Source: Nonomuraea spiralis
GTDB lineage: Bacteria > Actinomycetota > Actinomycetes > Streptosporangiales > Streptosporangiaceae
Direction of reading: 5' to 3'
NCBI RefSeq assembly: GCF_014648435.1
Contig: NZ_BMRC01000001.1
Coordinates: 196,481 to 260,480 of the forward strand
Length of the DNA: 64,000 nt
Part shown: positions 1 through 8,119 of the stretch, piece by piece
How the letters are laid out: every line of letters starts with the position of its first letter
How positions within the stretch are numbered: position 1 is the stretch's first letter
Translations under genes and position numbers: made by a program
Notes under the pieces: generated by a model
What the model was told of the DNA's origin: nothing
What the model saw: the letters and a program-made list of their open reading frames with translations, nothing else
The model's database searches: none

Positions 1-611
1 GCGGCGTACGCGGCGTACCAGTCGGGGTTGTCCTTGATCTGCCTGGTCAGCGGGGTCTCGACGACGCCGGGCGCGATGGCGTTGACGCGCACGCCGTACG
101 GGCCGAACTCGGCCGCCGCCGTCCGCAGCAACTGCACCAGCCCCGCCTTCGTCGCCGAGTAGACGCCCTGTCCCGGTTCGGTCACCGACGCCCGGATCGA
201 GGCGAACCCGATGATCGAGCCGCGTCCCCGCTCCACCATCCCGGCGCCGAACGCCCGTACGACGTCGAACGAGGCCCGCAGGTTCAGCCCCACCACCCGG
301 TCGAACTCCTCGCCGGAGTAGTCGAGCAGCCGCTTGCGCACGTTCGTCGCCGCCGTGAACACCAGCACGTCGGCCGGCTCCTCGGCGGCGGCGGTCCGTA
401 CGGCGTCGTCGTCCAGCACGTCGAGCAGCCGCGCGGTGCTCTCGCAGCCGGCGGCGGTCTCCCGCGCGGCGTCCAGGTCCCGGTCCGCGCACACCACGGA
501 CGCCCCATGCGCGGCCAGGGCGTACGCCGCCTCCCGGCCGATCCCGCTCCCGGCCCCGATCACCACGGCCCGCCGCCCGTCGAGGCGGAACAGCGCGTCA
601 TATCCCGTCAT
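1..611 (-). CDS. SDR family oxidoreductase, C-terminus cut by window edge
   Basis: Short-chain dehydrogenase/reductase, NAD(P)H-dependent, cytoplasmic; substrate unknown. Reading from an ATG at 611 gives 203 residues before the window ends. The Rossmann glycine motif GAGSGIG lies at residues 19-25, the catalytic pair is YSATK (Tyr150, Lys154) with a preceding Ser in GFASIRAS, and the typical NAIAPGVVETPL stretch follows. The usual NNAG motif is replaced by a TAAT-like sequence, a modest deviation. The full protein should be about 240-260 residues, so only the end is missing. A perfect palindrome sits 17 bases upstream of the start, suggesting control by a GntR-type repressor. Family assignment is firm; substrate is not predictable. 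Confidence 0.9.
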   Translation of the reverse strand, partial: MTGYDALFRLDGRRAVVIGAGSGIGREAAYALAAHGASVVCADRDLDAARETAAGCESTARLLDVLDDDAVRTAAAEEPADVLVFTAATNVRKRLLDYSGEEFDRVVGLNLRASFDVVRAFGAGMVERGRGSIIGFASIRASVTEPGQGVYSATKAGLVQLLRTAAAEFGPYGVRVNAIAPGVVETPLTRQIKDNPDWYAAYA

Positions 612-627
612 GCAAGGCACACTAGCG

Positions 628-642
628 ACTGGTCAGACCAGT
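628..642. promoter_or_regulatory. Palindromic operator upstream of the SDR gene, GntR/FadR-like
   Basis: The sequence ACTGGTCAGACCAGT is a perfect 7+1+7 inverted repeat. The core TGGTCAGACCA matches the TGGTnnnACCA pattern known for FadR-subfamily GntR regulators. It lies just before the SDR start and in the divergent gap to the methyltransferase, so it most likely represses the SDR gene. No GntR gene is in the window. Confidence 0.65.
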
Positions 643-755
643 GCACCAGGTTCGCATCGCCCTGATCCGCGCGAGCACGCCGGGTCGGCGGCGCTTTTCT
701 GTGGCGCCTTTCGGTGGCGCGGGATTGTCGGTGGCGCCTGCCAGGATGCGGAGGC

Positions 756-1388
756 ATGACGACCATCGCAGGCTTCTGGGACGCCGCGGCCGACTCCTTC
801 GACGACGAGGCCGACCACGGGCTCCGCGATCCCGAGGTCAGGGCCGCCTGGGCGGCGCGGCTGGCCGAGTGGGTGCCCGCCGGGCCGCTCGACGTCCTCG
901 ACCTGGGCTGCGGCACGGGCTCGCTGTCGCTGCTCCTGGCCGCCAGGGGCCACCGCCTGACCGGCGTCGACCTCGCCCCCCGCATGGTCGAACGGGCCAG
1001 AGCCAAGCTGGCCGGCACCGGCGCCGTGGTGCTGACGGGAGACGCGGCCGACCCGCCGGTCGGTGAGAGTCGCTTCGACGTCGTGATGGCTCGCCACGTT
1101 CTGTGGACCATCCCCGACCCGGAGGCGGCGCTGGCCCGTTGGGTGTCGCTGCTGCGTCCGGGCGGGCGGCTGGTGCTGGTGGAGGGCCGCTGGCAGACCT
1201 CCGGCGGCCGGCAGCCGAGCTACGTGCCGGGGGAGGAACTGCCATGGATGGGTGGCGTCACCGCCGACACCCTGACCACCGCGCTCCGCTCCCTGGTCGG
1301 CACGTACCAGGTGCACCCCCTCCCAGACCCGGCCCTCTGGGGCAAGGAGATCGCCGACGAACGCTACGCGGTGGTGGCCGAGCTGTGA
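756..1388 (+). CDS. Class I SAM-dependent methyltransferase
   Basis: Soluble methyltransferase of 210 residues. Motif I is DLGCGTGS near residues 49-56, followed by an acidic strand end (GVDLAPRMVERA), a GDAAD acidic loop and the LRPGGRLVLVEG post-motif. I chose the ATG at 756 because GCGGAGG sits directly upstream; the frame stays open to 714, but no ribosome site supports that. It is divergent from the SDR gene and followed by a hairpin terminator, so it is probably monocistronic. The acceptor substrate is unknown; similar proteins act on small molecules such as quinones or secondary metabolites. Confidence 0.88.
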   Translation: MTTIAGFWDAAADSFDDEADHGLRDPEVRAAWAARLAEWVPAGPLDVLDLGCGTGSLSLLLAARGHRLTGVDLAPRMVERARAKLAGTGAVVLTGDAADPPVGESRFDVVMARHVLWTIPDPEAALARWVSLLRPGGRLVLVEGRWQTSGGRQPSYVPGEELPWMGGVTADTLTTALRSLVGTYQVHPLPDPALWGKEIADERYAVVAEL

Positions 1389-1455
1389 GGACGTCCTGTC
1401 CGGAGCGGATGGTGACGGTGTAGGGGGGCACGGCCGACGACGACGTAGAGCACCG

Positions 1456-1487
1456 CCGGTCCGCGCAAACAGGGGCGCGCGGACCGG
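1456..1487. terminator. Hairpin terminator after the methyltransferase
   Basis: An 11-bp perfect GC-rich stem (CCGGTCCGCGC with its complement) encloses a 10-nt loop, about 70 bases after the methyltransferase stop. No U-tract follows, as is usual in actinomycetes. Confidence 0.6.
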
Positions 1488-1494
1488 GAGCCGG

Positions 1495-1521
1495 TTGTAC
1501 GGGCTGTACGGGCTGTACGGA
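1495..1521. repeat. Three tandem 9-bp units
   Basis: TTGTACGGG, CTGTACGGG and CTGTACGGA follow one another without a break in the gap before the aldo/keto reductase. They may be a slippage product or tandem half-sites for a regulator. Confidence 0.6.
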
Positions 1522-1631
1522 GAGCGTCGGAGGCACGTGGACCGACGGGGCGGGCCGGCCGCGGGGCCGAGGGGCGGGTAGGGGGCGTCGTACGATGGGC
1601 GTTCTCGTTGGCGGGAAGGGGCAGGGGCGCG

Positions 1632-2588
1632 GTGGTGGGCAGGACGTTCGACATTGCCGGTGAGCTGCGCGTACGACGCCTCGGCTACGGCACCGCCCAG
1701 CTCACCGGCCCCGGCTACTGGGGTCCGCGCCTGCCGCCCGGCGAGGCGGTCGCGTTGCTGCGCCGAGCCGTGGATCACGGCGTCACGCTCATCGACACGG
1801 CCGACAACTACGGCCCGGGAGTCGCCGAGGAACTGGTCGCCCAGGCCCTCCACCCTTACCCCGAGGACCTGGTGCTGGCCACCAAGGGCGGTGTGATCCG
1901 TACCGGACCGGATGCGTGGCATCCCGCCGGACGTCCCGAGGATCTGCGTGCCATGTGCGAGGCGAGCCTGCGCCGCCTCCGTACCGAGACCGTCGACCTC
2001 TACCAGCTCCACCGCATCGACCCCGCCGTACCGCTCGCCGACCAGCTCGGCACGCTGGCCGAGCTGCGCGAGGAGGGCAAGATCCGGCACATCGGGCTCG
2101 ACACCGTCACCCCGGAACAGCTCGACGAGGCGCTGACCATCACGAACCTGGCCTCGGTGCAGAACCGGTACAACGTGCTGGACCGGGAGTCGGAGCCGGT
2201 GCTGGCGCGGTGCGCGGAGCTGGGCATGGCGTTCCTGCCGTGGTTCCCCCTGGGAAACGGCACGCTGGCCACCAGCCCGGGGACGGCGAGAGTGGACGCC
2301 GGGCCAGGCACGGCGAGGACAGACGGCGGGTCGGGCACGGCGCGGGCGGACGCCGGGCCGGGAATCGCGCTGGAGTCGGTCGCGTCGGGGAATCCCCTGG
2401 TGCAGGTCGCCGCCCGGTACGGTGCCACCCCCGGGCAGGTCGCCCTGGCCTGGCTGCTGCACCGCTCCCCGGTCATCCTGCCCACCCCCGGCACCGGCTC
2501 GCCCGCCCACCTGGAGGAGAACCTGCGCGCGGCGGAGCTCACCCTGACCGCCGACGACCTGACGACCCTGGACACCCTCCCGTCCTGA
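1632..2588 (+). CDS. Aldo/keto reductase
   Basis: NADPH-dependent carbonyl reductase of the AKR superfamily, (beta/alpha)8 barrel, cytoplasmic. The catalytic tetrad is visible: Asp and Tyr in DTADNYG, Lys in ATKGG, and His in YQLHRID. The C-terminal cofactor-binding segment is ILPTPGTGSPAHLEEN. The start is taken as GTG 1632, with a purine-rich GGGAAGGGG eight bases upstream; a TTG at 1608 is also open. Between the barrel strand ending FLPWFPLG and the segment VQVAARYGATPGQ the protein carries a 27-residue low-complexity insert of three 9-residue repeats (GTARVDAGP type), in the loop where family members differ in length. Substrate unknown. Confidence 0.88.
   Translation: MVGRTFDIAGELRVRRLGYGTAQLTGPGYWGPRLPPGEAVALLRRAVDHGVTLIDTADNYGPGVAEELVAQALHPYPEDLVLATKGGVIRTGPDAWHPAGRPEDLRAMCEASLRRLRTETVDLYQLHRIDPAVPLADQLGTLAELREEGKIRHIGLDTVTPEQLDEALTITNLASVQNRYNVLDRESEPVLARCAELGMAFLPWFPLGNGTLATSPGTARVDAGPGTARTDGGSGTARADAGPGIALESVASGNPLVQVAARYGATPGQVALAWLLHRSPVILPTPGTGSPAHLEENLRAAELTLTADDLTTLDTLPS
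2280..2360 (+). repeat. In-frame 27-bp minisatellite, three units, inside the aldo/keto reductase
   Basis: Units at 2280-2306, 2307-2333 and 2334-2360 encode GTARVDAGP, GTARTDGGS and GTARADAGP, and a degenerate fourth follows. The length is a multiple of three, so the reading frame is kept. Confidence 0.85.
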
Positions 2589-2713
2589 TCCATTCGACGC
2601 CCGCCCCGCATCGGCCCGCCCCGCGTCGGCTCGGCGGGGCGATGAGCGGCGGTCGGGAGGGGCCGCGTACGAACCCCCCGACACCTGCCGCCCGCGGTCG
2701 CGCCACCCCGTGC

Positions 2714-2725
2714 TGAACGCGTTCA
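2714..2725. promoter_or_regulatory. TetR-like palindrome upstream of the epimerase gene
   Basis: TGAACGCGTTCA is a perfect 12-bp palindrome 24 bases before the GTG start of the next gene. This sequence form is typical of TetR-family operators. No TetR gene is nearby, so the regulator would act from elsewhere. Confidence 0.6.
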
Positions 2726-2749
2726 AAAGACCGGAGTAGGGTCGGAGCC

Positions 2750-3760
2750 GTGAAGGTGGTCATCCCCGGAGGCACCGGACAGGTCGGCGCGATCCTCGAT
2801 CGCGCCCTGACCGCCGCCGGCCACGACGTCGTGGTGCTGACCCGGCGGCCGGTACGGGAGCGCGAGGTCGGCTGGGACGGCGAGACCCAGGGCGCGTGGT
2901 CGGCGGAGATCGACGGCAGCGACGTCGTGGTCAACCTGGCCGGACGCAGTGTGAACTGCCGCTACACCCCGGCCAACCTACGGGCCATGATGGACTCCCG
3001 GGTGCGCTCAACCCGGGCCGTCGGCAGGGCGATCGCGGCCGCCGCGCGCCCTCCCCGGGTGTGGCTGCAGATGAGCACCGCCACGGTCTACGCCCACCGC
3101 CTCGACGCGCCCAACGACGAGGCGACCGGCCTGATCGGCGGCGCCGAGCCCGGCGTGCCCGGCTACTGGGCCTACAGCGTCGAGATCGCCAGGGCGTGGG
3201 AACGGGAGCAGGAACGGGCCGAGACCCCGCGTACGCGCAAGGTCGCCCTGCGTACCGCCATGGTGATGAGCCCCGATCGCGGCGGCGTCCTCGACGTGCT
3301 GCTGCGCCTGGCGCGGCTGGGTCTCGGCGGCCCGGTCGCGGGCGGCGCCCAGTACGTGTCCTGGATCCACGAGCACGACTTCGTCCGCGCCGTCGAGTTC
3401 CTGGCCGGGCTGGACGACCTGGCCGGGCAAGACGACCTGGCCCGGCGGGACGACCTGGCTGGGCGGGGCGAGCTGGCTGGGCCGGTGAACCTCGCCGCCC
3501 CCGGGCCGCTGCCGCAGGGCGAGTTCATGCGGGCGCTGCGGGCCGCCTGCGGCATGCCGGTGGGCCTGCCCGCGACACGGTGGATGGCCGAGCTGGGCGC
3601 GTACGCGCTGCGTTCCGACACCGAGCTGCTGCTCAAGAGCCGCCGGGTCGTCCCCGGCCGGCTGCTGGAGGCGGGCTTCACCTTCGAACACCCCCAATGG
3701 CCGGAGGCCGCCGCGGACCTCGTACGCCGGGCGCGCACGGCCCGCGCGAGCCGACCCTAG
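2750..3760 (+). CDS. TIGR01777-family NAD(P)-binding epimerase-like protein
   Basis: Extended-SDR fold protein of 336 residues, related to YfcH and plant SULA-like proteins. The N-terminal nucleotide motif is GGTGQVG. The family signatures VNLAGRSVNCRYTP, STATVYAHRLDAPNDE and EIARAWEREQE are present. The C-terminal DUF1731-like end contains LLKSRRVVPGRLLEAGF. The reaction is not established for this family. The start is GTG 2750 with a GGAG core just upstream. A run of five 6-residue repeats (DDLAGQ type) interrupts the middle of the protein. The palindrome at 2714 suggests repressor control. Confidence 0.85.
   Translation: MKVVIPGGTGQVGAILDRALTAAGHDVVVLTRRPVREREVGWDGETQGAWSAEIDGSDVVVNLAGRSVNCRYTPANLRAMMDSRVRSTRAVGRAIAAAARPPRVWLQMSTATVYAHRLDAPNDEATGLIGGAEPGVPGYWAYSVEIARAWEREQERAETPRTRKVALRTAMVMSPDRGGVLDVLLRLARLGLGGPVAGGAQYVSWIHEHDFVRAVEFLAGLDDLAGQDDLARRDDLAGRGELAGPVNLAAPGPLPQGEFMRALRAACGMPVGLPATRWMAELGAYALRSDTELLLKSRRVVPGRLLEAGFTFEHPQWPEAAADLVRRARTARASRP
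3407..3496 (+). repeat. In-frame 18-bp minisatellite, five units, inside the epimerase-like gene
   Basis: Five consecutive 18-bp units encode GLDDLA, GQDDLA, RRDDLA, GRGELA and GPVNLA. The insert lies between the FVRAVEFLAG segment and the conserved PLPQGEFMRALR segment. Confidence 0.85.
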
Positions 3761-3793
3761 GGGGACGTGGGGCGAGGTGTCTTGCGTGGATAT

Positions 3794-3809
3794 CGTAAGG
3801 TGCCTTACG
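3794..3809. promoter_or_regulatory. Palindromic operator at the start of the Phd-like gene
   Basis: CGTAAGGTGCCTTACG is a perfect 7+2+7 inverted repeat ending nine bases before the ATG at 3819. Phd/YefM antitoxins bind palindromes at their own promoters, so autoregulation is a reasonable guess, but no binding specificity can be read from sequence. Confidence 0.6.
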
Positions 3810-3818
3810 GTTTCATGC

Positions 3819-4337
3819 ATGATCAGTTACAGTGAGCTGGAAGCCAGGCTCGGCGTCCCCATCGGGGTCGAGGAGGCGAGGTCCAGCTGGGGGGCGCTGG
3901 TCGGCGCGGCAGGCGAGGGGCAGGTCACGCTGATCACGCGGGAGCGCTGGGAGTGGGCCGCGCTGGTCCCGCTGTCGAAGGTGCCGGGCATGTTGTCCGG
4001 ACTGCCCGTCGTGTCGCTGTCCACGGCCAAGGCCAAGCTCGGCGAGCTCGTCCGCCAGGTCGCCACGCCGTACGACGACACCCCGGTGCTGCTGGCCCGC
4101 CACCGCACCCCGGTCGCCGCGCTGATCGCGGCCACCCGCCTGCTCGGCCCGGGGACGGTCGAGCAGGCCGCGCCGGCGGCCGACGTGGAGGCGCTGCTGC
4201 ACAGGGGCTGCACGGTCACCCTGAGCCTCCATCCGACCGGGTCCGGCGTCATCGCCGTCGCCCGTGACCGCGACGGCGGCGAGGTAGCCGTCGGCACCGG
4301 TGACGGCGTGGAGGAGGCCCTGCGCGCGCTGGGTTGA
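3819..4337 (+). CDS. Orphan protein with two Phd/YefM antitoxin-like modules
   Basis: This 172-residue protein contains two successive stretches that look like the N-terminal DNA-binding module of Phd/YefM antitoxins. The first is around residues 13-48 (EARSSWGALVGAA then ITRERWEWAALVPL). The second is around residues 65-103 (TAKAKLGELVRQV then LARHRTPVAALIA). The last 60 residues form a separate segment with a VTLSLHPTGSGVIAVARD core. I chose ATG 3819 over the upstream open frame because it follows the palindrome. No toxin gene of RelE, Doc or PIN type is adjacent on either side. It may be a solitary regulator rather than half of a toxin-antitoxin pair. Confidence 0.65.
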   Translation: MISYSELEARLGVPIGVEEARSSWGALVGAAGEGQVTLITRERWEWAALVPLSKVPGMLSGLPVVSLSTAKAKLGELVRQVATPYDDTPVLLARHRTPVAALIAATRLLGPGTVEQAAPAADVEALLHRGCTVTLSLHPTGSGVIAVARDRDGGEVAVGTGDGVEEALRALG

Positions 4338-4422
4338 GTACCCCCGTACTCAGGCGCGGGCGGGTGGGGCGGCGCAGGCTGGGTGGTCTCCGAGGAGCCG
4401 CGACAGGACAGGGAGCCACGCC

Positions 4423-6384
4423 ATGACGTACCCGTACTGGGGGAGATGGGACAGGGCCGGCGTGCTCGCCGGGATCCGCGAGGCCGCGGCGGCCGAGCCG
4501 CCCGCCGCGGCCGCGGCGCCGGTCTACGTCCCCGACGACCACACGACCGTGGAGGAGTTCCTGCGCACGCCGGGCGCGCTGACGCTCGCCGAGCGGCAGG
4601 TCATCGTCCGGCAGGCGCTCCTGCTGCTGGAGCAGAACTACGCGCACCTGCCGCTCAAGGACGCCCTGTACGGCATCGACCCGCTGCAACGCTTGCGCCT
4701 CCTGCTGGCCGCGACGCAACGCCGGAGCGAGGCGACCATGGACCCGGAGCCGCGCTTCCACCGGGAGCTCCTGTCCGTCTTCACCTCGCTGCACGACCTG
4801 CACACCACCTACGAACTGCCCGCCCCCTACGCCGACGGCGCCGCCTACCTGCCGTTCAGGATCGAGCAGTACGCCGAGGCCGGCGAGCCGCGCTACCTCG
4901 TCGCCGAGATCACCCGGCCGGCCCGCATCCCCGAGGCGGTGCGGGCGACGTTCGTACGGGGGGCCGAGGTCACGCACTGGAACGGCGTGCCGATCGACCG
5001 GGCCGTCGATGTGCACGCCGAACGGTTCGCGGGCAGCAACCCGGCCGCCCGCCACGCCAACGGCCTGCGTTCGCTGCCGTTCCGGGTGCTGCGCTACCAC
5101 CTGCCGCCGGAGGAGGACTTCGTCACGGTCGGGTTCCGCGGGCCCGACGGGCAGCCGGGCGAGCTGCGTACGCCGTGGCTGCTGGCCCGGCGTACGGTGC
5201 CCGCGCCGGTCGCCGGGGGCGCCCAGGGGCCGATCGGCGTCGACCACGAGGGCCAGGAGATCGCGGCGCTGATCGAGTCGCTGGTCCCGCGTGCCGCGGC
5301 GGCCGCCGCCTCGCCCTCCGGCTACCAGGAACGGGGGCGCTTCCTGTACCGCCAGGTGAGCGCGGGCGGCCGGACGTTCGGGCACGTGCGCGTCAAGGAC
5401 TTCAAGCTCCAGCCGATCGACACCGACCGGTTCGAGACGGACGAGGAGTTCCTGGAGGCGCTGCGCCGGCACGTGGTCGACTTCCTCACGATCCTGGACG
5501 GATTACCGCAGGACGGCCTCGTACTGGATATCCGCGACAACCCCGGCGGGACCATCGTGGCGGGCGAGATCCTGCTGCAACTCCTCACCGCCCGTACGAT
5601 CAGCCCCGAACCCGCACAGATGGTGACGACCCCGCAGAACCTGCGGCTCGCCCGGTCCGACGCGCGCTTCGGCCGCTGGGAGCCCTCGATCGACCGCGCC
5701 GTGGAGAGAGGGGTGCCCTACTCCGACGCCTTCCCGCTCACCTCGCCCGACCTCGCCAACCGCCTGGGCCAGTTCTACCAGGGCCCGGTCGTGCTGATCA
5801 CCAACGCCCTGTGCTACTCCACGGCCGACATCTTCGCCGCGGGCTTCGCCGACCACGGCATCGGCGTGATCGTCTCCGTCGGCGGCAACACCGGCGCGGG
5901 CGGCGCCAACGTGGTCGAGCACCAGGACATCCTGGGGGCGCTGGCGGCGCCGTACGAACCGCTGCCGCGCCGGGCGAACCTGCGGGTCGCGATCCGGCGC
6001 ACGCTGCGCGTGGGCGAGTCGACCGGCACGCCGCTGGAGGACTACGGGGTCGCGGGCGAGCGCTACCTGATGACCAGGAGGGACCTGCTGGAGGGCAACT
6101 CCGACCTGATGGAGCACGTCGCGGGGGTCCTGGCCCGGCAGGGCGCGCACCGGCTCGCGCTGTCGGCCGAACCGGGCGACGCCACCCTGTGGGTGACCGT
6201 CGAGTCCGCCGGGATCGACCGCGTCGACCTGTACGTGGACGGCCGCCCCCGCGCCTCGGCCGACGTCACCGGGTCCCCGGCGCGGATCGCCGTGCACGAC
6301 GTGGTCACAGCGGCCGAGATCCGCGCCGAGGGCTACACCAAGGACGGCACCCTCACCGTAACCGCCACCCACCACCTCACCTGA
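4423..6384 (+). CDS. S41 family peptidase-like protein
   Basis: A 653-residue cytoplasmic protein, no signal peptide. The S41 fold is shown by LVLDIRDNPGG (about residues 365-375) and by the nucleophile region LITNALCYSTADIFAAGF, where the Ser of CYSTAD is the likely nucleophile. The Lys that follows in CtpA-type enzymes (GxxTfGKG) is absent; the matching segment reads GGNTGAGGANV. This may therefore be a tricorn- or IRBP-like variant using another base, or be inactive. The N-terminal half has helical S41 accessory sequence and a PDZ-like region, and the C-terminus a small beta domain. The start at ATG 4423 has GGGAG eight bases upstream. Confidence 0.75.
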   Translation: MTYPYWGRWDRAGVLAGIREAAAAEPPAAAAAPVYVPDDHTTVEEFLRTPGALTLAERQVIVRQALLLLEQNYAHLPLKDALYGIDPLQRLRLLLAATQRRSEATMDPEPRFHRELLSVFTSLHDLHTTYELPAPYADGAAYLPFRIEQYAEAGEPRYLVAEITRPARIPEAVRATFVRGAEVTHWNGVPIDRAVDVHAERFAGSNPAARHANGLRSLPFRVLRYHLPPEEDFVTVGFRGPDGQPGELRTPWLLARRTVPAPVAGGAQGPIGVDHEGQEIAALIESLVPRAAAAAASPSGYQERGRFLYRQVSAGGRTFGHVRVKDFKLQPIDTDRFETDEEFLEALRRHVVDFLTILDGLPQDGLVLDIRDNPGGTIVAGEILLQLLTARTISPEPAQMVTTPQNLRLARSDARFGRWEPSIDRAVERGVPYSDAFPLTSPDLANRLGQFYQGPVVLITNALCYSTADIFAAGFADHGIGVIVSVGGNTGAGGANVVEHQDILGALAAPYEPLPRRANLRVAIRRTLRVGESTGTPLEDYGVAGERYLMTRRDLLEGNSDLMEHVAGVLARQGAHRLALSAEPGDATLWVTVESAGIDRVDLYVDGRPRASADVTGSPARIAVHDVVTAAEIRAEGYTKDGTLTVTATHHLT

Positions 6385-6461
6385 GCAGCCCCAGCACCAC
6401 GCTTGAGCCACCGCCACCCCACCTGAGCAGCCCAACACCTCGCTTGAGCCGCCGCCACCTC
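6378..6461. repeat. 42-bp tandem duplication over the S41 stop codon
   Basis: Two imperfect 42-bp copies begin at 6378 and 6420 (CACCTGAGCAGCCC start, CGCTTGAGCC middle). The first copy includes the TGA stop of the peptidase gene, so the second carries a decoy stop outside the gene. Confidence 0.7.
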
Positions 6462-6464
6462 GCC

Positions 6465-7809
6465 GTGACCGCCGCCCAAGGCCGCCCCGGCGCAGCCGCT
6501 CGCGAGCACGGCGGAGCAGGAGGACGAGTCCGCCCGGCTGCGGTACGCCTGGCGGGCCGTCTCGGTCACCAGCCTCGGCATGTTCCTGACCGGCCTCAAC
6601 TCCAGCTCGCTCAACGTCGCCCTGCCCGTCGTCGTCGCGCACTTCCACGCCGGGCCTTCCTGGCGAGCTGGGTGCTGCTGGCGTACACGCTGGTCAGCTC
6701 GGTCGGCCTGGTGGTGTTCGGGCGGGTGGCCGACCTGTTCGGCAGGCGCGGCACGTACCTGCTGGGGTTCGTGGTGTTCACCGCGGCGAGCCTGGCCGCC
6801 GGGTTCTCGCCCTCGATCGAGGTGCTGCTGGCGCTCCGGGTCGCTCAAGCATGCGGCTCGGCCATGATCCTGGCCAACAGCTCGGCCATCCTGGCCGGCG
6901 CGTTCCCGCCGGCCCGGCTGGGCCGGGGCATGGCCGTCTACATGGCCGTCATCTCCGTGGCGGGGCTGGTCGGGCCGTCGTTCGGCGGGTTCCTGGCCGG
7001 GACGGCGGGCTGGCGGTGGGTGTTCTGGTTCAACGTGCCCGTCGGCGTCGCGGCCGTCGTCTGGGGCGCGATCACCCTCCGGCCGGTGCCGAGGGGCGCG
7101 CGCGAGCGGCTGGACCTGCCCGGGATCGTCCTGCTGTTCACCTGGTTGAGCGGACTTCTGCTGGCCCTGTCGCAGGGCAGCGCGCTCGGCTGGCTGAGCC
7201 CGTGGGTGGTGGCGGGCGGGGTGGCGTTCGCGGCGGCGGCCCCGGTGTTCGCGCTGGTCGAGTGGCGCAGCCGGACGCCGCTGCTCGACCTGCGGCTGTT
7301 CGGGGACCGCGGTTTCGCTGACCTCCCTGGTCGCCGGGGTGCTGGCGGGCCGCTTCCACCCCCGGACGGTGGCGGTGGCCGGATCGGCGGTGAGCGCGGC
7401 GGGCATGGCGGTGATGCTGGCCGCGCTGGACCCGTCCGTGCCGTACGCCTGGCTCGGGACGGCGCTCGGCCTGGTCGGCGCGGGCGGCGGGCTGTTCATC
7501 ACGGCCAACACCACCGCGATCATGATGGACGCCACGCAGGACCGGCTGGGCGTGGTCAACGGCGTACGGCTCATGCTGGTCAACGTCTCGACCGTGATCA
7601 GCACCGCCATGTCCCTGGCCATCGTCGCCGCGGCCGTGCCCGCCGCCGAACGCCACCTCGTCTACGCCGCCGACCCCGCCCGGCTGGCCGGCGTCGCGGA
7701 CGTGCTGCAGGACGGCTACCGGCTGGCGGTCGCCGTCCTGCTGGTGCTCGCCGTGGCGGCCACCGCGGTCACGGCAGTGAGCCGCACCGGAACGCGTCGT
7801 ACAGGCTGA
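6465..7809 (+). pseudogene. Degraded DHA2-type MFS drug-efflux transporter
   Basis: The transporter is broken into three pieces in different frames. Piece one (about 6500-6655) encodes the first helix, TSLGMFLTGLNSSSLNVALP. Piece two (about 6656-7315) resumes in another frame at FLASWVLLAYTLVSS and runs through the MFS signature GRVADLFGRRG to LLDLRLFGDRGF. Piece three (7318-7809) is back in the first frame from LTSLVAGVLAGRFHPR to the end. At the second break roughly 50-60 residues expected in this family are missing, so it is a deletion and not merely a one-base error. No good start codon exists in the first frame: a stop at 6466 precedes it and no ATG/GTG is found before 6580. Non-functional unless the assembly is wrong. 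Confidence 0.82.
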
Positions 7810-7833
7810 AGGCCCCTGCGGCGGCCCGGTCCG

Positions 7834-8025
7834 TCAGCCGGGGCGGCGGAGGGTACGGCGTACGGCCAGGCCGCCGAGGGCCGCCGACGCGAGCACCAGG
7901 ATCCCCGCCTCGGTCCACTGGAAACGCCAGAACCGGGACGGCGGATGGTAGTACACCGCGTACCGGTGACCCGCGGGAAGCCGTGAGGCCCGGCTCCGCC
8001 GGGGGTGGAAGGGCTGGAGTTCCAT
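7834..8025 (-). CDS. Small single-helix membrane protein
   Basis: A 63-residue open frame with a basic N-terminus, an aromatic stretch (YAVYYHPPSRFWRFQW) and one C-terminal hydrophobic helix (AGILVLASAALGGLAV) ending in basic residues, giving a C-in topology. The composition looks like a real actinobacterial small membrane protein and not a shadow frame. No ribosome site precedes the ATG, so the start may be internal. It faces the end of the decayed MFS gene. No function can be assigned. Confidence 0.45.
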   Translation of the reverse strand: MELQPFHPRRSRASRLPAGHRYAVYYHPPSRFWRFQWTEAGILVLASAALGGLAVRRTLRRPG

Positions 8026-8057
8026 GTGGGGGTGAGTTTGACGATTAGTGAGGAAAT

Positions 8058-8076
8058 ATGGTCATCTCGTGACCAT
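8058..8076. promoter_or_regulatory. Inverted repeat upstream of the large secreted protein
   Basis: ATGGTCA and TGACCAT form a perfect 7-bp inverted repeat around a 5-nt centre in an AT-richer stretch, 43 bases before the ATG at 8120 and in the divergent gap. It could be an operator for either flanking gene. Confidence 0.4.
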
Positions 8077-8119
8077 TGTTTCTGATGGGATGAGTTAGAC
8101 GGGTCCGGGGGGACGCTTC

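Noticed and set aside
4383..8048. A 1221-residue plus-strand frame running through the S41 and MFS region
   Set aside because: Up to about 6650 it is a shadow frame of the peptidase. Only the piece 6656-7315 is real coding sequence, as part of the broken transporter.
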